NCBI GenBank assembly: GCA_022592445.1
Contig: JABYQR010000549.1
Location: forward strand, 1 to 20,962
DNA length: 20,962 bases
Reading direction: 5' to 3'
Origin: Cytidiella melzeri
Taxonomy: Eukaryota > Basidiomycota > Agaricomycetes > Polyporales > Irpicaceae
Below, in pieces: positions 1 through 10,509 of this stretch. The notes below the pieces were generated by a model that had not been told where the DNA came from, ran no database searches, and saw only the letters and a program-made list of their open reading frames with translations. The translations under genes and the position numbers were made by a program. Within the stretch, counting starts at the first letter, position 1. Each line of letters begins with the position of its first letter.

Positions 1-521
1 ACAATAAGAACTGGGGGAATCCCTGGGGAATCCCTAACAATGGAAGGAGAACAATAGAACAATAGCCTAGGTTGATCTGGAACCGCTCCAGATTGAGTCT
101 AGGGTTTGGGTCTGGACTATTGATAAATAAGGCAGGATGTCATGTGACCCGGGTTAGGGTTAGGTCCGGTAACACTCCTAGCCGGAAAATAAGCGCTCTA
201 GATAGGCGCCTAAGGCTGTAAACTGGTGACATTATTGGAAAAATCCGGTCTCTGTTGGACTATCCATGTCACACACAGATTTTCGGAGTGGGAAAGGCTG
301 CCAGTAGATAGGCTTGAAAACATTTAGGAAAATCACAAAATTGTCTTTGATTGTATATTCATCTAACCCAGATATTCACAGGATTTTTGACATGTTAAAT
401 GACTCTCACAATAGTTTCGTGCCATGCGAAATTGGCCTTTGCCCGCAGTGATTCACCATCACCTTGTCGCCTGAATTATTTAGTTTTAGTCTGCAGAACA
501 TCCACAGTGGTCATTGATTGA
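1..521. other. Non-coding left edge with repeat-like remnants
   Basis: No coding frame is supported here. The composition resembles the transposon-rich right part of the window. Near 60 the sequence has a GGAGAACAATAG stretch that is echoed, reverse-complemented, in LTR family 3 near 15950. Around 185-215 it has ATAAGCGC and ATAGGCGCC words like those in the LTR family 1 array at 18089-18187. I infer old LTR fragments. The similarity is short and patchy, so the assignment is weak. Confidence 0.35.
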
Positions 522-535
522 ATCCGTCACATAAG

Positions 536-782
536 CGTGGGAATCAAGCGCGGCGCCGTCCGAGGCGTCTACCCAGACAGCACTGACACTGGCAAACCCG
601 ACGCCGAGATCGCTGCCAACATCGTCGCCCTTGACATTCTCCTCAAAACAACCCGCAGCGGTGCGTATGTATGCCATAACTCTGTTCGTGACCCAAAAAA
701 CGATCCAATTCGGAGGCGGCGTTGGAATGGATGGCTCGCACTGGGTTTGGATGTACGGACGGTTGTTGATGCCGTTACTCTA
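536..782 (+). CDS. 3' end of an unrecognised protein-coding gene (partial or truncated)
   Basis: Two exons (536-660 and 716-782) join in phase across a 55-bp intron with donor GTGCGTATGT, a GTGAC branch-like site and an AG acceptor. The joined frame gives about 63 residues. It contains the stretch [19 protein letters not shown], then [16 protein letters not shown], and ends LLMPLL followed by TAG at 780-782. The composition and the clean splice argue that it is or was coding. I do not recognise the family. Upstream, the frame meets a stop at 519-521 and the DNA turns repeat-like, so either an acceptor at about 535 links to an exon I cannot see or the 5' part of the gene was lost to an insertion. 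The stop lies only 11 bp before the RPS0 start codon. Confidence 0.5.
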
Positions 783-793
783 GGTCCACCACC

Positions 794-1801
794 ATGTCTT
801 CAAAACTCCCGTCTGTCCTCGCAGCCACCGATGAGGAGATTCAGCTCTTGCTGGCAGCTCAGTCGCACATAGGAACGAAGAACTGTGACAAGCAGATGGA
901 GCCCTACGTCTGGAAGAGGAGAGCTGACGGTACGTCTGCCATTGAGCTACTATCGAGGACTCATGTGTCTCAACTCGGCGGCAAGGCATTCACATCATCA
1001 ACATTGGCAAGACCTGGGAGAAGCTCGTATTCGCTGCTCGCATTATTGCCGCGATCGAAAATCCCAACGACGTCGTCGTCATCTCAGCCCGACCTTACGG
1101 CCACCGTGCGGTCCTCAAGTACGCCGCCAACACAGGCGCACAAGCTATTGCTGGCCGGTTCACCCCTGGTAGCTTCACAAACTACATCACTCGCTCCTTC
1201 AAGGAGCCGCGTCTTATCATCGTCACCGACCCCCGTGTTGACCACCAAGCCATCCGCGAGGCGTCCTATGTGAACATCCCCGTCATTGCCTTTTGCGACA
1301 CAGATGCCCCCCTCAAATTCGTGGATGTCGCTATTCCCACGAATAACAAGGGTCGTCATTCAATCGGTCTCATTTACTGGCTTCTTGCGAGGGAAGTCCT
1401 CAGGCTGAGGGGAACAATCCCTCGCTCACCCGACGGCTGGAACGTCATGGTCGACATGTTCTTTTACCGTGACCCCGAGGAAGTTGAGAAGCAGCAACAA
1501 GAGGAGGCTCAAGCTAAAGCTGCCGCTGCTGCTGGTGTTGAGGCTGCCGAGCCTGCTGCTGATTGGGGTGTAACCGCCGCCGCACCTGGAGGCATCGATC
1601 CGGCACTTGCTACCGACGGCGGTACGCTCGACCTGAATTCTTTGTTTAATTTTCCCTCTCAACTGACTTTTTCATGATTGAACCCTAGGTCTCGACTGGT
1701 CAACGGAACCAGCGGCTGCAGGCACAACCGACTGGGCAGCAGAGCCCGCCGGCGGTGCGGGATGGGGTGCGGACACCGGTGCTGCCTCAGGGTGGGAATA
1801 A
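794..1801 (+). CDS. RPS0: 40S ribosomal protein S0 (uS2, RPSA / laminin-receptor family)
   Basis: This is a structural protein of the small ribosomal subunit, needed for 20S pre-rRNA maturation and 40S assembly. Exons are 794-929, 986-1621 and 1689-1801, with 56- and 67-bp GT-AG introns, giving 294 residues, which is normal for the family. Recognisable uS2 stretches are [65 protein letters not shown] and [11 protein letters not shown]. The C-terminus is Ala/Glu-rich and then carries several acidic W motifs (DWGV, LDWS, TDWA, GWGAD, GWE), typical of eukaryotic RPSA tails. The ATG at 794 sits in the strong context CACCACCATG. The very short gap to the upstream reading frame (stop at 782) means the promoter must overlap that frame or lie beyond it. 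Confidence 0.96.
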
Positions 1802-2260
1802 GCGTGTTTCCGAGGTGGTCTCTGCATATTTTCTATCATTACTCTGGCCACGCTATGTTGCTCGTTCCTTGTTGTTTTTATAGCCCTTTCTCTGCAAAAA
1901 GTGCGCAACATCATGACCCAAGGAGTGTCGTGCGTGCCATCAACATGTGCAGCTGCTTTTCAGCAACTGCGAGACAACTGTGTCTGCTCGCGGCATGTTC
2001 TCTCGGCAAAAGGTGGATAACTTTCATCAGAGTCTTGTCTTGTTCATGTTGTATGTGGATCGCAGAGTGTACTGCTGGAAAGCTTTGTGAGTCTCTCCAA
2101 CGTCGGTCGTTCAATAGTACATGCTGATGACGTCCACCATTTGCGCCGCAAAGGAGGATTCTCGAAAGTTATCTGCAACCAAGACCTTTCGAGATTTGTG
2201 TGAACCAGTGTTGTTGTCGTTGAGGAGAACTCTGTGGCGAATGTCGAAGATCCGAGCCAC
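1802..2260. other. Intergenic: RPS0 3' UTR and upstream region of the next gene
   Basis: About 460 bp lie between the RPS0 stop and the next supported start codon. Open frames here lack family motifs and look like chance frames. No RNA gene or repeat was seen. Confidence 0.5.
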
Positions 2261-2698
2261 ATGGCGTTCTGGATGCGCGTATATTATATTGGCATCTACG
2301 TCAGCCTTGTTCTTGTCGCTCTGAGTCTCCTTTGGGTTGTACGCCTTTACATGTGAGTGTACTCGTTTGCTTGTCTTAAAGCTGATGATGTATATTTGCC
2401 CTGGGTATCAATGTGCGTTCCGCACGGTCGACGGCGCGGAGTACAGGATACTGTTGGACACATGCGCGAGACCCCAGCTGCTGAGTGCTAAGAAAGTCTG
2501 CATTCGGTCCTTGAACACAAGCTCTACCCGTTCTCTACAACGAGTAGCCCGGATGCGCAGACAATTCCGGCACAGACGGCTGATTGTCAGCTCCCAGTTG
2601 CTCCTGAGGTAGTATCAATACCACCAAATTGCTGGTGTGGAAAGAGCGGCAAGCAATTTATATATGATCATGTTCGACCCAAACACCAAAGTCGATAA
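2261..2698 (+). CDS. Small single-pass membrane protein, 97 aa, function unknown
   Basis: Exon 1 (2261-2352) encodes a 30-residue start with one strongly hydrophobic segment, roughly residues 8-27, rich in V, L, I and Y and ending WVVRLY. A GTGAGT donor follows. The acceptor at 2496 restores phase to exon 2 (2497-2698), which encodes a Pro/Ser/Thr-rich linker, the short motif CWCGKSGK and a basic end, then TAA. The intron would be 144 bp, longer than its neighbours, so a micro-exon or a different acceptor (for example after 2476) is possible. The ATG context GAGCCACATGG is good. The predicted topology is an N-terminal anchor with a cytosolic or luminal tail of about 65 residues. I do not recognise the family. 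It converges with the - strand gene ending at 2818. Confidence 0.5.
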
Positions 2699-2817
2699 GT
2701 AAGCAGGGATCGGTGGTCTACAAGACATGGAAAGTAGTACATCTGGCTGTAATGTACGGTATGAATATCAAGATGTCCGTGTTAGTATGATAAGAATAGA
2801 GCAGAATCCGCGCCAGT

Positions 2818-5800
2818 TCATCCTACAAGACAAAAGTTTACAACAGTACGCATTCCAGGAAAAAGAAGATGGGAGCGATCCCACGTGAGCGCAATGTTCA
2901 GTTCGCCAAAAAGCTTTCTGAGCACCCCCCGTGAACTCGCAAGGTCTGTCTCCGTTGTTGATGATGGTGATGATAACTCGGGAGGAATATTGACAACAGC
3001 TTCATGAACGCACGCAAACACGCCGGTGACTTTGCCACCGGGTTCCACATGCAGCCCGATATGCCTGTGCGTCACGATTGAGCAAAGCAAGCGAAAGAGC
3101 ACAGGTTAAACGTTGTGCAGCGTACGAAAGGTTGACACCGAGACGTTGCCCTATGGTTCTTTGTAGGGTCTCGATCTGCGCCCCCACATCCCCTCCCGTG
3201 GGATTCGCGACAACAGAGAATTCGCCCGTGAACTGAAACACGGATGGCGCGTTGGCGCTTGAAAGCTTCGCCGAGAGGTAGACATTGTGTGCCTCCAAGT
3301 AGTTTGTCAGACGATCGTACAAATCGTCCAGGAGTGTTTCGTTACTTTGGTAGAGCGCCACTCGTGGTACGTTATCGTCGATGAACTGCGTGGCTGTCAA
3401 CGACCCGTCCTCGATCGCACCATAGTGTCTGCTCACCATTGACAGTCTTCTTAGTGTCTTGAGCGGCGTCACAGGCGTTGCAAGGGAAGTAGTGAGAGGT
3501 ACTGGCGACTCTTGAGGTCTAGTGTCGACACTGGCAATCGTACGGCCTTGAAACGTCAATTTCAGCCCTTTTAGGTTTTGTATCTGCCTTTTGATCTCCA
3601 GAGGGACATCCTCGTTCTCTTCGTCGTCGTCTTCGCAATCAGAGCGTATGGGAGCGGCATACTTCCGGTCCCTGGCTCTATGTCGCGTTCGACTCCGACA
3701 GCCTTCGCACATCTTCCAACGATACACATCCGTTGGAGGTATCACCTCTGTGCATGACCGAATCGTGCACTTGCGTCGACCGTCTATTCCTCCCCAAGTC
3801 AATTCTGTTGAATTCATGATCACAGCTGATGTTGACGTACCAGACAAGATCAGGAACTACTCCAGGTCAACCGTGAGCACAGTCAGCGAGCAACAGGAAG
3901 ACCAACACTTTACCTCGTTACGCTTCATCGCCTCCTCCTCGTCTGTGCCCTCTCCATCTTCTTTTACCCACTTGTGATACCCGCCTTTCTTTGCCCGTTC
4001 GTACTCCCTGGCATGAACCCGACACCCAAGACACATCTTCCACCTTGTGCTCCGCGAGAGCAAGTTCTGGCACAGCGCTTTCTGGCATACATGTCCGGGT
4101 TTCGACTTCTTGAATATGACTGGAGGAACAACGATTCGAAGCCCCTTCATTCGATAACGACAGTTCAATCATTGCATAGAATAAAGAACAAGGAGTTTGA
4201 TAAGCAAAAACATGTACCTTTGTAGGAACGTCGGCCTGAGTCACGACGTTCTCGTTATGTTCAGATTTGTAGGAGCTGTGCTCAGATTCGGTCAGCTCTG
4301 ACAACTCGCTGTCCCAACCTGTCAAGCCGGCAATGTCATCTCGCGTCGCGTCCCATTGATTCTCCCCTTTGACCCCTGTCGCCGAAAGCGGGGACGTTCG
4401 TCTCGAGGAAGGTGGAGGAGTAGGAAGCAGGAATGTCTCCTGATAGTCCACTTTCGAGGGGCCACGAGCGGTGACTGCAGCCTCGCTCAGGCTAGTGGCA
4501 GGGTCAACCTTGGTGAGGTCGGACATTGTGTTCCCAGAGGAAAAGAACTCTGAAGGACGCCAGGTAGGTTGCTCTTGCTCCTGTGATGCAGAGACGTCTA
4601 ATTGCGACTTTGCAGGCCCGTGACAGGTTTCCTTGTTCTCAGGTTTGCTATGAGCATTTGGGTTGGCCGTTTCCGACAGCATGAGACATCGTTCGCAGGA
4701 AGCTCTCCATGGAGTCTTCGGGTCTAATGGTTCGTCGCAGTCGACAGACTCACAGATACGCCTATAGCTAGGTGTTTGTGGTGTTGACAATGGCGGTATT
4801 CGCATGTGACTCTGGAAATCATACTGACAATGATAAAATGGACCGAAAGGTAGCTCATGTTGTTCACTTACTTCGTTGGTCCACGTAGGAAGGAACTGGG
4901 GGAAAATGTATTCTCCTCTATCGTTGAAGTGTTTAGCTGTGGCTAACTTGTCGATGATCTTGTCGAGGGGCCACTCTTGCAACACGTGAGATGCGTCGAG
5001 AACCGGCGGTGAATGATGCTCAGTGTGCACAGCGGGGACAGGGAGAGTTGCGCTGTGAGGTTGTGGTGGTCTTTCGAACGTCCACGAGAGCATCCAATTC
5101 GCATCTGAAGGTGCAGCCGCATTTAACGTAAGTTTCGCCTTCCTTGATCGTTTGGAAGGGCGACGCGATTGAGATACAACGGACTCCGTCCTCGGGACTG
5201 TGAGATCGGCGGTAGCCAGACGATGATGGCAATTCGCACATGCAGGGCTCGGGGTGAGGGGTGACGACGAACTAGAGCCATCAGCACTGGGTAAGTAAGC
5301 GGCCGGCGAACAGAAAACGCACGCCAGATTCGCGCGTGTAGGAGATGTCTACAAAGGCCCATCGAGGTCAGCTCTCGACGTGAACTTGACGAGGAAACTT
5401 TTGGTAAGCTCATACAGAAGTACACGGATAAAGGGATTTGGGAAGTGCAGAATACGCACAGATACCGCAGATTGAAGGTTATGATGGCTTAGGCATGATA
5501 CGAACTCACCTCCGCCCGTTTATCTTTATGCTGCAAGTGTAGATTTGGCCTCTTTGCGCTACTACTAACACCCTGAGCAGCCATCCTAGCAGCGGTGTTC
5601 TCACGAGCTCGTCTCTCGGCCTCGAGTCGACACTCCAGACATCTTTTCCAGGGCCACTTTGCAGTGGGAAGCGGCTTGCTGCACTTGTAGCATACTGGAG
5701 ATGGGTTCGTTGATTTGCGTGAGTGAGCCGGGATCTGGAGAGAGAGCGGCTTCGCTAAGGCAGCCGACAACGGTTGAGCGACCTGAGGGGCGTCGAAGGC

Positions 5801-5827
5801 GGGTAGTCTCAACGCAAGGGCCTCCAT
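2818..5827 (-). CDS. Protein with five Cys4 (putative zinc-binding) modules, 869 aa, function unknown
   Basis: Exons on the - strand are 5827-5510, 5348-4872, 4823-4218, 4144-3914, 3856-3126 and 3064-2818. All junctions are phase-consistent with GT-AG signals and the total is 2610 nt. Four modules share the pattern C-x(2 or 4)-C-x(12-14)-C-x2-C, with a W-K/R just before the second Cys pair and, in three of them, C-R plus a basic tail after it. Their Cys residues are 46/49/63/66 (exon 1), 289/294/308/311 (exon 3), 487/492/505/508 (exon 4) and 574/579/594/597 (exon 5). A looser pair set, 116/119/143/146, lies in exon 2. Between modules the chain is Ser/Pro-rich and low in complexity, and an acidic run (EDDDEENED) follows the last module. 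The last 230 residues look folded and have no Cys cluster. I infer a nuclear DNA-, RNA- or protein-binding factor. The start at 5827 is the first ATG of the first coding frame; an untranslated first exon upstream is possible because an acceptor-like TTGCCTCAG precedes it. Confidence 0.72.
4824..4871 (-). other. 48-bp intron divisible by three with no stop codon (in the Cys4-module gene)
   Basis: The donor is GTAAGTGAAC and the acceptor ATTGTCAG, both near consensus. It is phase 0, and reading through adds 16 residues without a stop. It could be spliced or retained. The listed 869-residue model removes it. Confidence 0.6.
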
Positions 5828-6289
5828 CGCGAAGCTGTTTAATGTCTGAAAGCTCGAAAACGTACGTGGGACCTGAGGCAAAAAATGTCGAGGTCTTCAA
5901 TCGATGTAAGCAATTGAGATCTTCTCGAGCTCGACACCCGCCATGCAACGCGTTGGCTGTTGGCAGCGAGGTCGTCGTTGTTGAGCAGCGTCCGAGGCTG
6001 CCGTCGTCCAACGAGGTCGGGCACAAACTGTCGAAATGTATGCTATCCCGACAGCGAAAGTGCGTGACCCAATTAAGCCTAGGAGACACACCGCCAGACG
6101 CGTTGCCGCTCAGCTCAGGTGTTGATGAATTGTATTATAATAGTGTTGTACAAATGTCGTGGTGGGTAGGGTATCTATGGATTCAGAGGTGCCGCAATGA
6201 TAATGTACGAAAACGAAGAGCGAAGGTTGCAGAGAAGGGACCAAAACCCAAAAAAACACAAACACATACTGTACAACAGAAAAAACACA
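5828..6289. other. Intergenic: 3' UTR of the kinase gene and 5' region of the Cys4-module gene
   Basis: About 460 bp lie between two - strand genes. The open frames on either strand show no family motifs. An acceptor-like site at about 5876 could end a leader intron of the downstream gene. No repeat or RNA gene was seen. Confidence 0.5.
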
Positions 6290-9023
6290 TCATGGTCGAG
6301 ACAGAGTCTTTCTCGCTTCCTCGCTGGCCTTTTGCGCCTTGACAATGCTCGATCTTGTCCCTGCACCGTTCATGTGCACAGCAGACGCGCTCTTCGTTCT
6401 TGAACTCAGTCGCCCCAGTGCACCCGTGCTCTTGCTCGTCGTTATGCTTCCATGGCCAACAGCATTCGCCGCGTTCACGACAGCAACGGCCCTGAGCGTA
6501 CCCACACCACTGCGTCTCGGTGCCGCCCCACTCCTCAGTCGTGCGCTCAACGGAGCTGCCGCGACAGAAGAGCATGACTCAGACCCCAACACCGCTGTCG
6601 GCGCTGACGCCGTCCTCGCCAGTCTCTCCCTGTCAATCTTCTTCAGAAACGGGCTCGGCAAGTTTTCCTCATCTGAAAGGTCATATGCTGTTGTTGCATT
6701 GCTAGAAGCGGTAGCACTTGACGAAGTTGTACTAGTGCTTGATGGCGGTCGTGACTTTGGTTTCGCCCTCTGCTTCCGCTGGGCCGATGCTGTTGACATG
6801 GAAGCAAAAGTGGAGGTCGAGGCCGAAGGAGCTGCGCTGGAGGATGGTCCTTCGAAAGACGGTCGCTGCGAGTTTGCACGTATCGACGGGCGACGAAGGC
6901 GTGTCGGTCGTGCAGTGTTTGGCTGGGTTGGTGTCAACTCTGGATCGTCTGCCTCCGTCGACACTCGAGAGACTTGTCTGCCGTTCCCTCTCACAGTCGC
7001 AGATAACGATCCTGGTCTTGTGTCAGTCTCATACCCTTCCTCATCGGTAGAGTCGCTTTCCGTCTCCGAGTTATCAAAGATCCGCGAAAAATTCAAGCTG
7101 ACTTTCGGAGTCGCCATGAACAGCTTCGCGAACTCAGTCGGCGCCGGCGTCGCCAGTGCCTCGCCCGTTGAAGTGAGTACAACGCCCTTCATCGCCGATG
7201 GGAACTCGGTCGGCTCGGTCCTGCTGATCGGAGTGTCGAATATCGGAGGCTTGCTTGATTTTGCACTCCTCATCGGCGTTTGCTGCTCTCCCATAGGAGG
7301 TGCGATAGGTAGACGGTGCAATGGCGCAAGAATATTCTTGACCTCTTCCAGCGGTTGACTGCTTTTTACAAGCCCTGAACAGGCTAGCTCTACCCTTTCC
7401 TTCTTCTCCAACTCCTCCATCTTCCTCTCCAACTCTCTCCTCACGCTATCGACGCCCTCCTTCTCCCTCTCAAGCTCCTCTGATCGGACCTTGACCCAGT
7501 TCATCCGTTCCTCTACTGCACGACACATCCCTTCCCTCGTCTCCCTCTCCCAGTCCGCCCACATCCTCGCTATATCTTCCTCCCTTTTCCGCACAGCCTC
7601 CATAATCTCCTCTTCTCTCCTAGCCATCCTCGCCGCCACCTCCGCCTCCTGCTTCAACACCATCGTACGTAGTTCCTCCTCCCTCTTCATCAGTGCCTCC
7701 CGAACCTTTTGCTGGTGTGTGGACTCCGCTGTCGACAGCAAAGCACGAAGTGACGCAATCTCCGTATCCTTCTCAGACAGGAGTGAGACAACTTGTTTTT
7801 CACGCTCCATGACTGTCGTCTCCCGTGCTGTGACTTCTCGTTCTCGTGCGAGAATCGTCGCCTTGTGCGTCTTGACTGTCGTCAGCCTGTCCCGCCTGTC
7901 AACGCACTATTCACTGGGGAGAGCAAGAAAAAAGCATACATCTTTTGTGTTTCCGACACCTTGAAAGCGAGATCGAGTCGTTCGTGCTGTAACAGCTGCT
8001 GAGCAGACGGCCTCATTGCTGGGTTCAGGTTGAGCATAGCCTTGATCACGCTTGCGAGCGCAGGACTGTATCCCTTTGGTAACGGCGGGATGCGTCCGTT
8101 GCGGATGAGTATGCTGAGCTCTGCGTGCGTCTTGGCCTCGTGGAACGGCGGTTTCAGTGCACATAGCTCATATATGAGGCAGCCGAGGGACCATATGTCT
8201 GACTTGGAGTCGTATGATTTTTCTTGCATCAGTTCTGGAGACATGTAATACGGGGTGCCGACGTAGGTGTTGGCGAAGCTCGCCTGAGCGAGAGCTTTGG
8301 AGAGCCCAAAGTCGCCTAGTTTGACAATGTTGTTTTCGTCCAAGAAAACTGGCGGAGACTGTACTTAAGAGGCAGTACAGATGAAACGGTCAAAAATGTG
8401 GAGAACGCACCGTTGTCTGGTTTGAGGTCGCGGTGCAAGATTTGTGGTCTCCTCTCTCGGTCTCTGTCCTTTTCTTCCCCGCTACCGCTACCCCCACTGC
8501 TCTGCCGTGAGCCTCCTTGCGGGTGATGGCAATGGTTGAGAGCCAAAAGGATTTGCATAAAATAGTTCCATATGGTGTCTTCAGGTATAGGCCGACCGTG
8601 TCTCTGCGCCTGCTTGATCACACCCGACAAGTCTCCTCCACCGCAGTACTCCATGAGAATGTACAATATCCCGGCATCTCGATCCACGTAGCGGTCATGG
8701 TAGCGAACGATATGTTCTTGGTGAAGGTCCTTCAAAATGTTCCTATGGGGCGGTTCGCGTCAATGTACGGTCCATGTGAACTCCATGCGCAAGGCGTACA
8801 CTTCTGCGACGATTTGTTTTCTGTCCCGTTCTGTCATCCGTTCAAAGTTGAGCTCCTTACGGGCAAATATCTATACAAAGTTGAAATCGAAAGGGCCTTT
8901 ATACGAGCCAACCACACAAGAGCGTACCGTGCCATCGCCTTTCCTGCGCACTTTCCTGATGATTCCGAAGGAGCCGTTACCTATTATGTCTAGAGGTTCG
9001 TACAAGGAGAGTGGAGACGACAT
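6290..9023 (-). CDS. nimA: NIMA-family (NEK) serine/threonine protein kinase with long coiled-coil tail, 834 aa
   Basis: This is a mitotic-entry and spindle-type kinase of the NIMA/Kin3/Fin1 family. Exons on the - strand are 9023-8928, 8870-8800, 8742-8411, 8348-7940 and 7886-6290, with introns of 53-62 bp and a consistent phase. The kinase domain spans about residues 8-290. It has the glycine loop GNGSFG, the ATP-anchoring Lys in FARKEL (residue 37), LYILMEYCGGGDL, HRDLKPDN (159-166), DFG (179-181), VGTPYYMSPE and SDIWSLGCLIYEL. A Gly/Ser and then Arg/Asp/Glu-rich insert (about 130-154) sits just before HRD. After the domain comes KTHKATILAREREV and a charged coiled coil (about 304-470) for dimerisation. 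A Ser/Thr/Pro-rich basic tail to 834 follows, where phosphorylation or degradation signals would be expected. The ATG at 9023 opens 8 residues before the first kinase strand, usual for the family. Confidence 0.92.
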
Positions 9024-9308
9024 CGAATATGTCGCTCAGAGAGTATTGAGGAGTTGGGTATCCCGGAGCTATCGCGTCGCGGACGTCGAGTCGGTGGTTG
9101 TTCAGACGATGCGGGAAAGGCGGGAGATTCAACCTTGAGCGTCTACCTCACGCGTGCAAGCACGTGACCGTGTTTTTCCACCACCTCATCCGAGAGGGAG
9201 AAAGTATGTATGTACCAAGGAACCAATACTGCAGTATCTGAGTTCTACCTTGTATACGCGACATCATGGTGTCCACATTTCCGAAATCGCATCCAGCGCT
9301 CCCTCGAC

Positions 9309-10509
9309 CTACTCCATACTTCCAACCTGCTCAGGCTCAGAAGGGTTGTCCTTCAGCTTTGCGTGCATGGCTTCAACCTCTTCTTGCACACGCTCAATAG
9401 ACTTGAAATACTTGACAGTCTTGACTTTTAGTTCTTTCCGATATAAAAATATCAAAATCGCCTCAGCGTGCTGCGAGAGGTACGTGCAGACGTACCGGCT
9501 GTGGCATCCTCGTCCGCGACAATCAGCGCCCAAGGGTGTTGTTGCAATGCGGAGAGCGTCCACTGTTCGAAAGAATAGCCTATAAGTACAGGCCATGCAT
9601 AATGGCATTGAGGGTAGGAGTCATACTAGATGGTTCACGCCGTTCTCTACAAGCCGATATGTCAGGCAAGTCAAACTTAGGTGCGTGATCAAAGAACGAG
9701 CAAGCGTACCGATAGCCTGACTCAAAGCCAAAGCCTTGCGCTGCCCAGTGACGACGACGACTACCTCCTTGCTCTCCAGTACAGTGCCCACACCGACTGT
9801 CAGTGCCATGCGTGGTACCTTTGCGATATCTCCTTCAAAGAAGCGTGCATTAGCCAGGATGGTATCGTACGCCAAAGTCTTGATGCGGGTGCGCGAGGCG
9901 AGAGAAGACCCAGGCTCGTTGAAAGCAATGTGGCCGTCTTCACCGATACCTCCAAGGAACAGCTCGATCCCACCGTGAGCTTTGATCGCGGCTTCGTACG
10001 CATTGCATTCGCCGATGAGGTCTTTTGCGTTGCCATTCAGGATATGTACTTGGCTGGGAGGGATGTCGACATGGGAAAAGAACTCGCGGAACATGAAACT
10101 GTGGTACGCCTCCGGATGATCCTGGGGTAGACTAACGTACTCATCCATGTTGAATGTGACTACATGCTTGAAGCTGAGCAAGGGATTAACAGAGGTGTCA
10201 CGGATGAGACTGGCAACGTACGAGAGCTGTCCAGCCTTGACAAGTTTGATGAGGTGCTTGTAAGTAGGGATCGGGGAGGAGCCAGTGGGAAGTCCCAGCA
10301 CAAAAGGACGTTCAGCAGTTGGCTTGAAGTCATTGATGCTTGGTGTCCTAGATCAGTCGTAGATCAGGGCTGCAGTGGGAGACAGCTGACCGTTTGGCGA
10401 TATAGTTTCCGATATACTCTCCTACGCTGTTTGCGTCGTCGCGGATGATTAGTCCTGGACGGTAAAGTTGGTTTCATGAGCAGCAAGAGCAAGGGCGGCA
10501 CTCACGCAT
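9309..10509 (-). CDS. nagB: Glucosamine-6-phosphate deaminase/isomerase, 302 aa
   Basis: It converts glucosamine 6-phosphate to fructose 6-phosphate plus ammonia, the last step of amino-sugar (chitin-derived GlcN/GlcNAc) catabolism, in the cytosol. Exons on the - strand are 10509-10506, 10454-10391, 10338-9710, 9646-9627, 9562-9496 and 9433-9309. The first coding exon is only four bases (ATGC), and splicing it gives the family start [12 protein letters not shown]. Motifs present are [11 protein letters not shown] (phosphate loop), [28 protein letters not shown] (catalytic Asp, His and Glu), [17 protein letters not shown] and [14 protein letters not shown] roughly 30-residue Glu-rich C-terminal extension follows the conserved core. 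Six exons for 302 residues include one of just 20 bases (9646-9627). Phase is consistent throughout. Confidence 0.95.

Noticed and set aside
151..164. GGGTTAGGGTTAGG, a telomere-like repeat.
   Set aside because: It is little more than two units and is followed by ordinary sequence and genes, so there is no sign of a chromosome end. It may be chance or a minor interstitial trace.
1678..2127. A 149-codon open frame overlapping the RPS0 end.
   Set aside because: It overlaps the last RPS0 exon in another frame and continues into the 3' UTR. Its Cys/Arg/Ser-rich content looks random.
5659..6342. A 227-codon open frame on the + strand.
   Set aside because: It runs antisense over the first exon of the Cys4-module gene and its upstream region, without motifs or splice support.
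6339..7358. A 339-codon open frame on the + strand.
   Set aside because: It is fully antisense to the last exon of the NIMA kinase. Its residues mirror the Ser/Thr/Ala-rich codons of that exon and it has no motif of its own.
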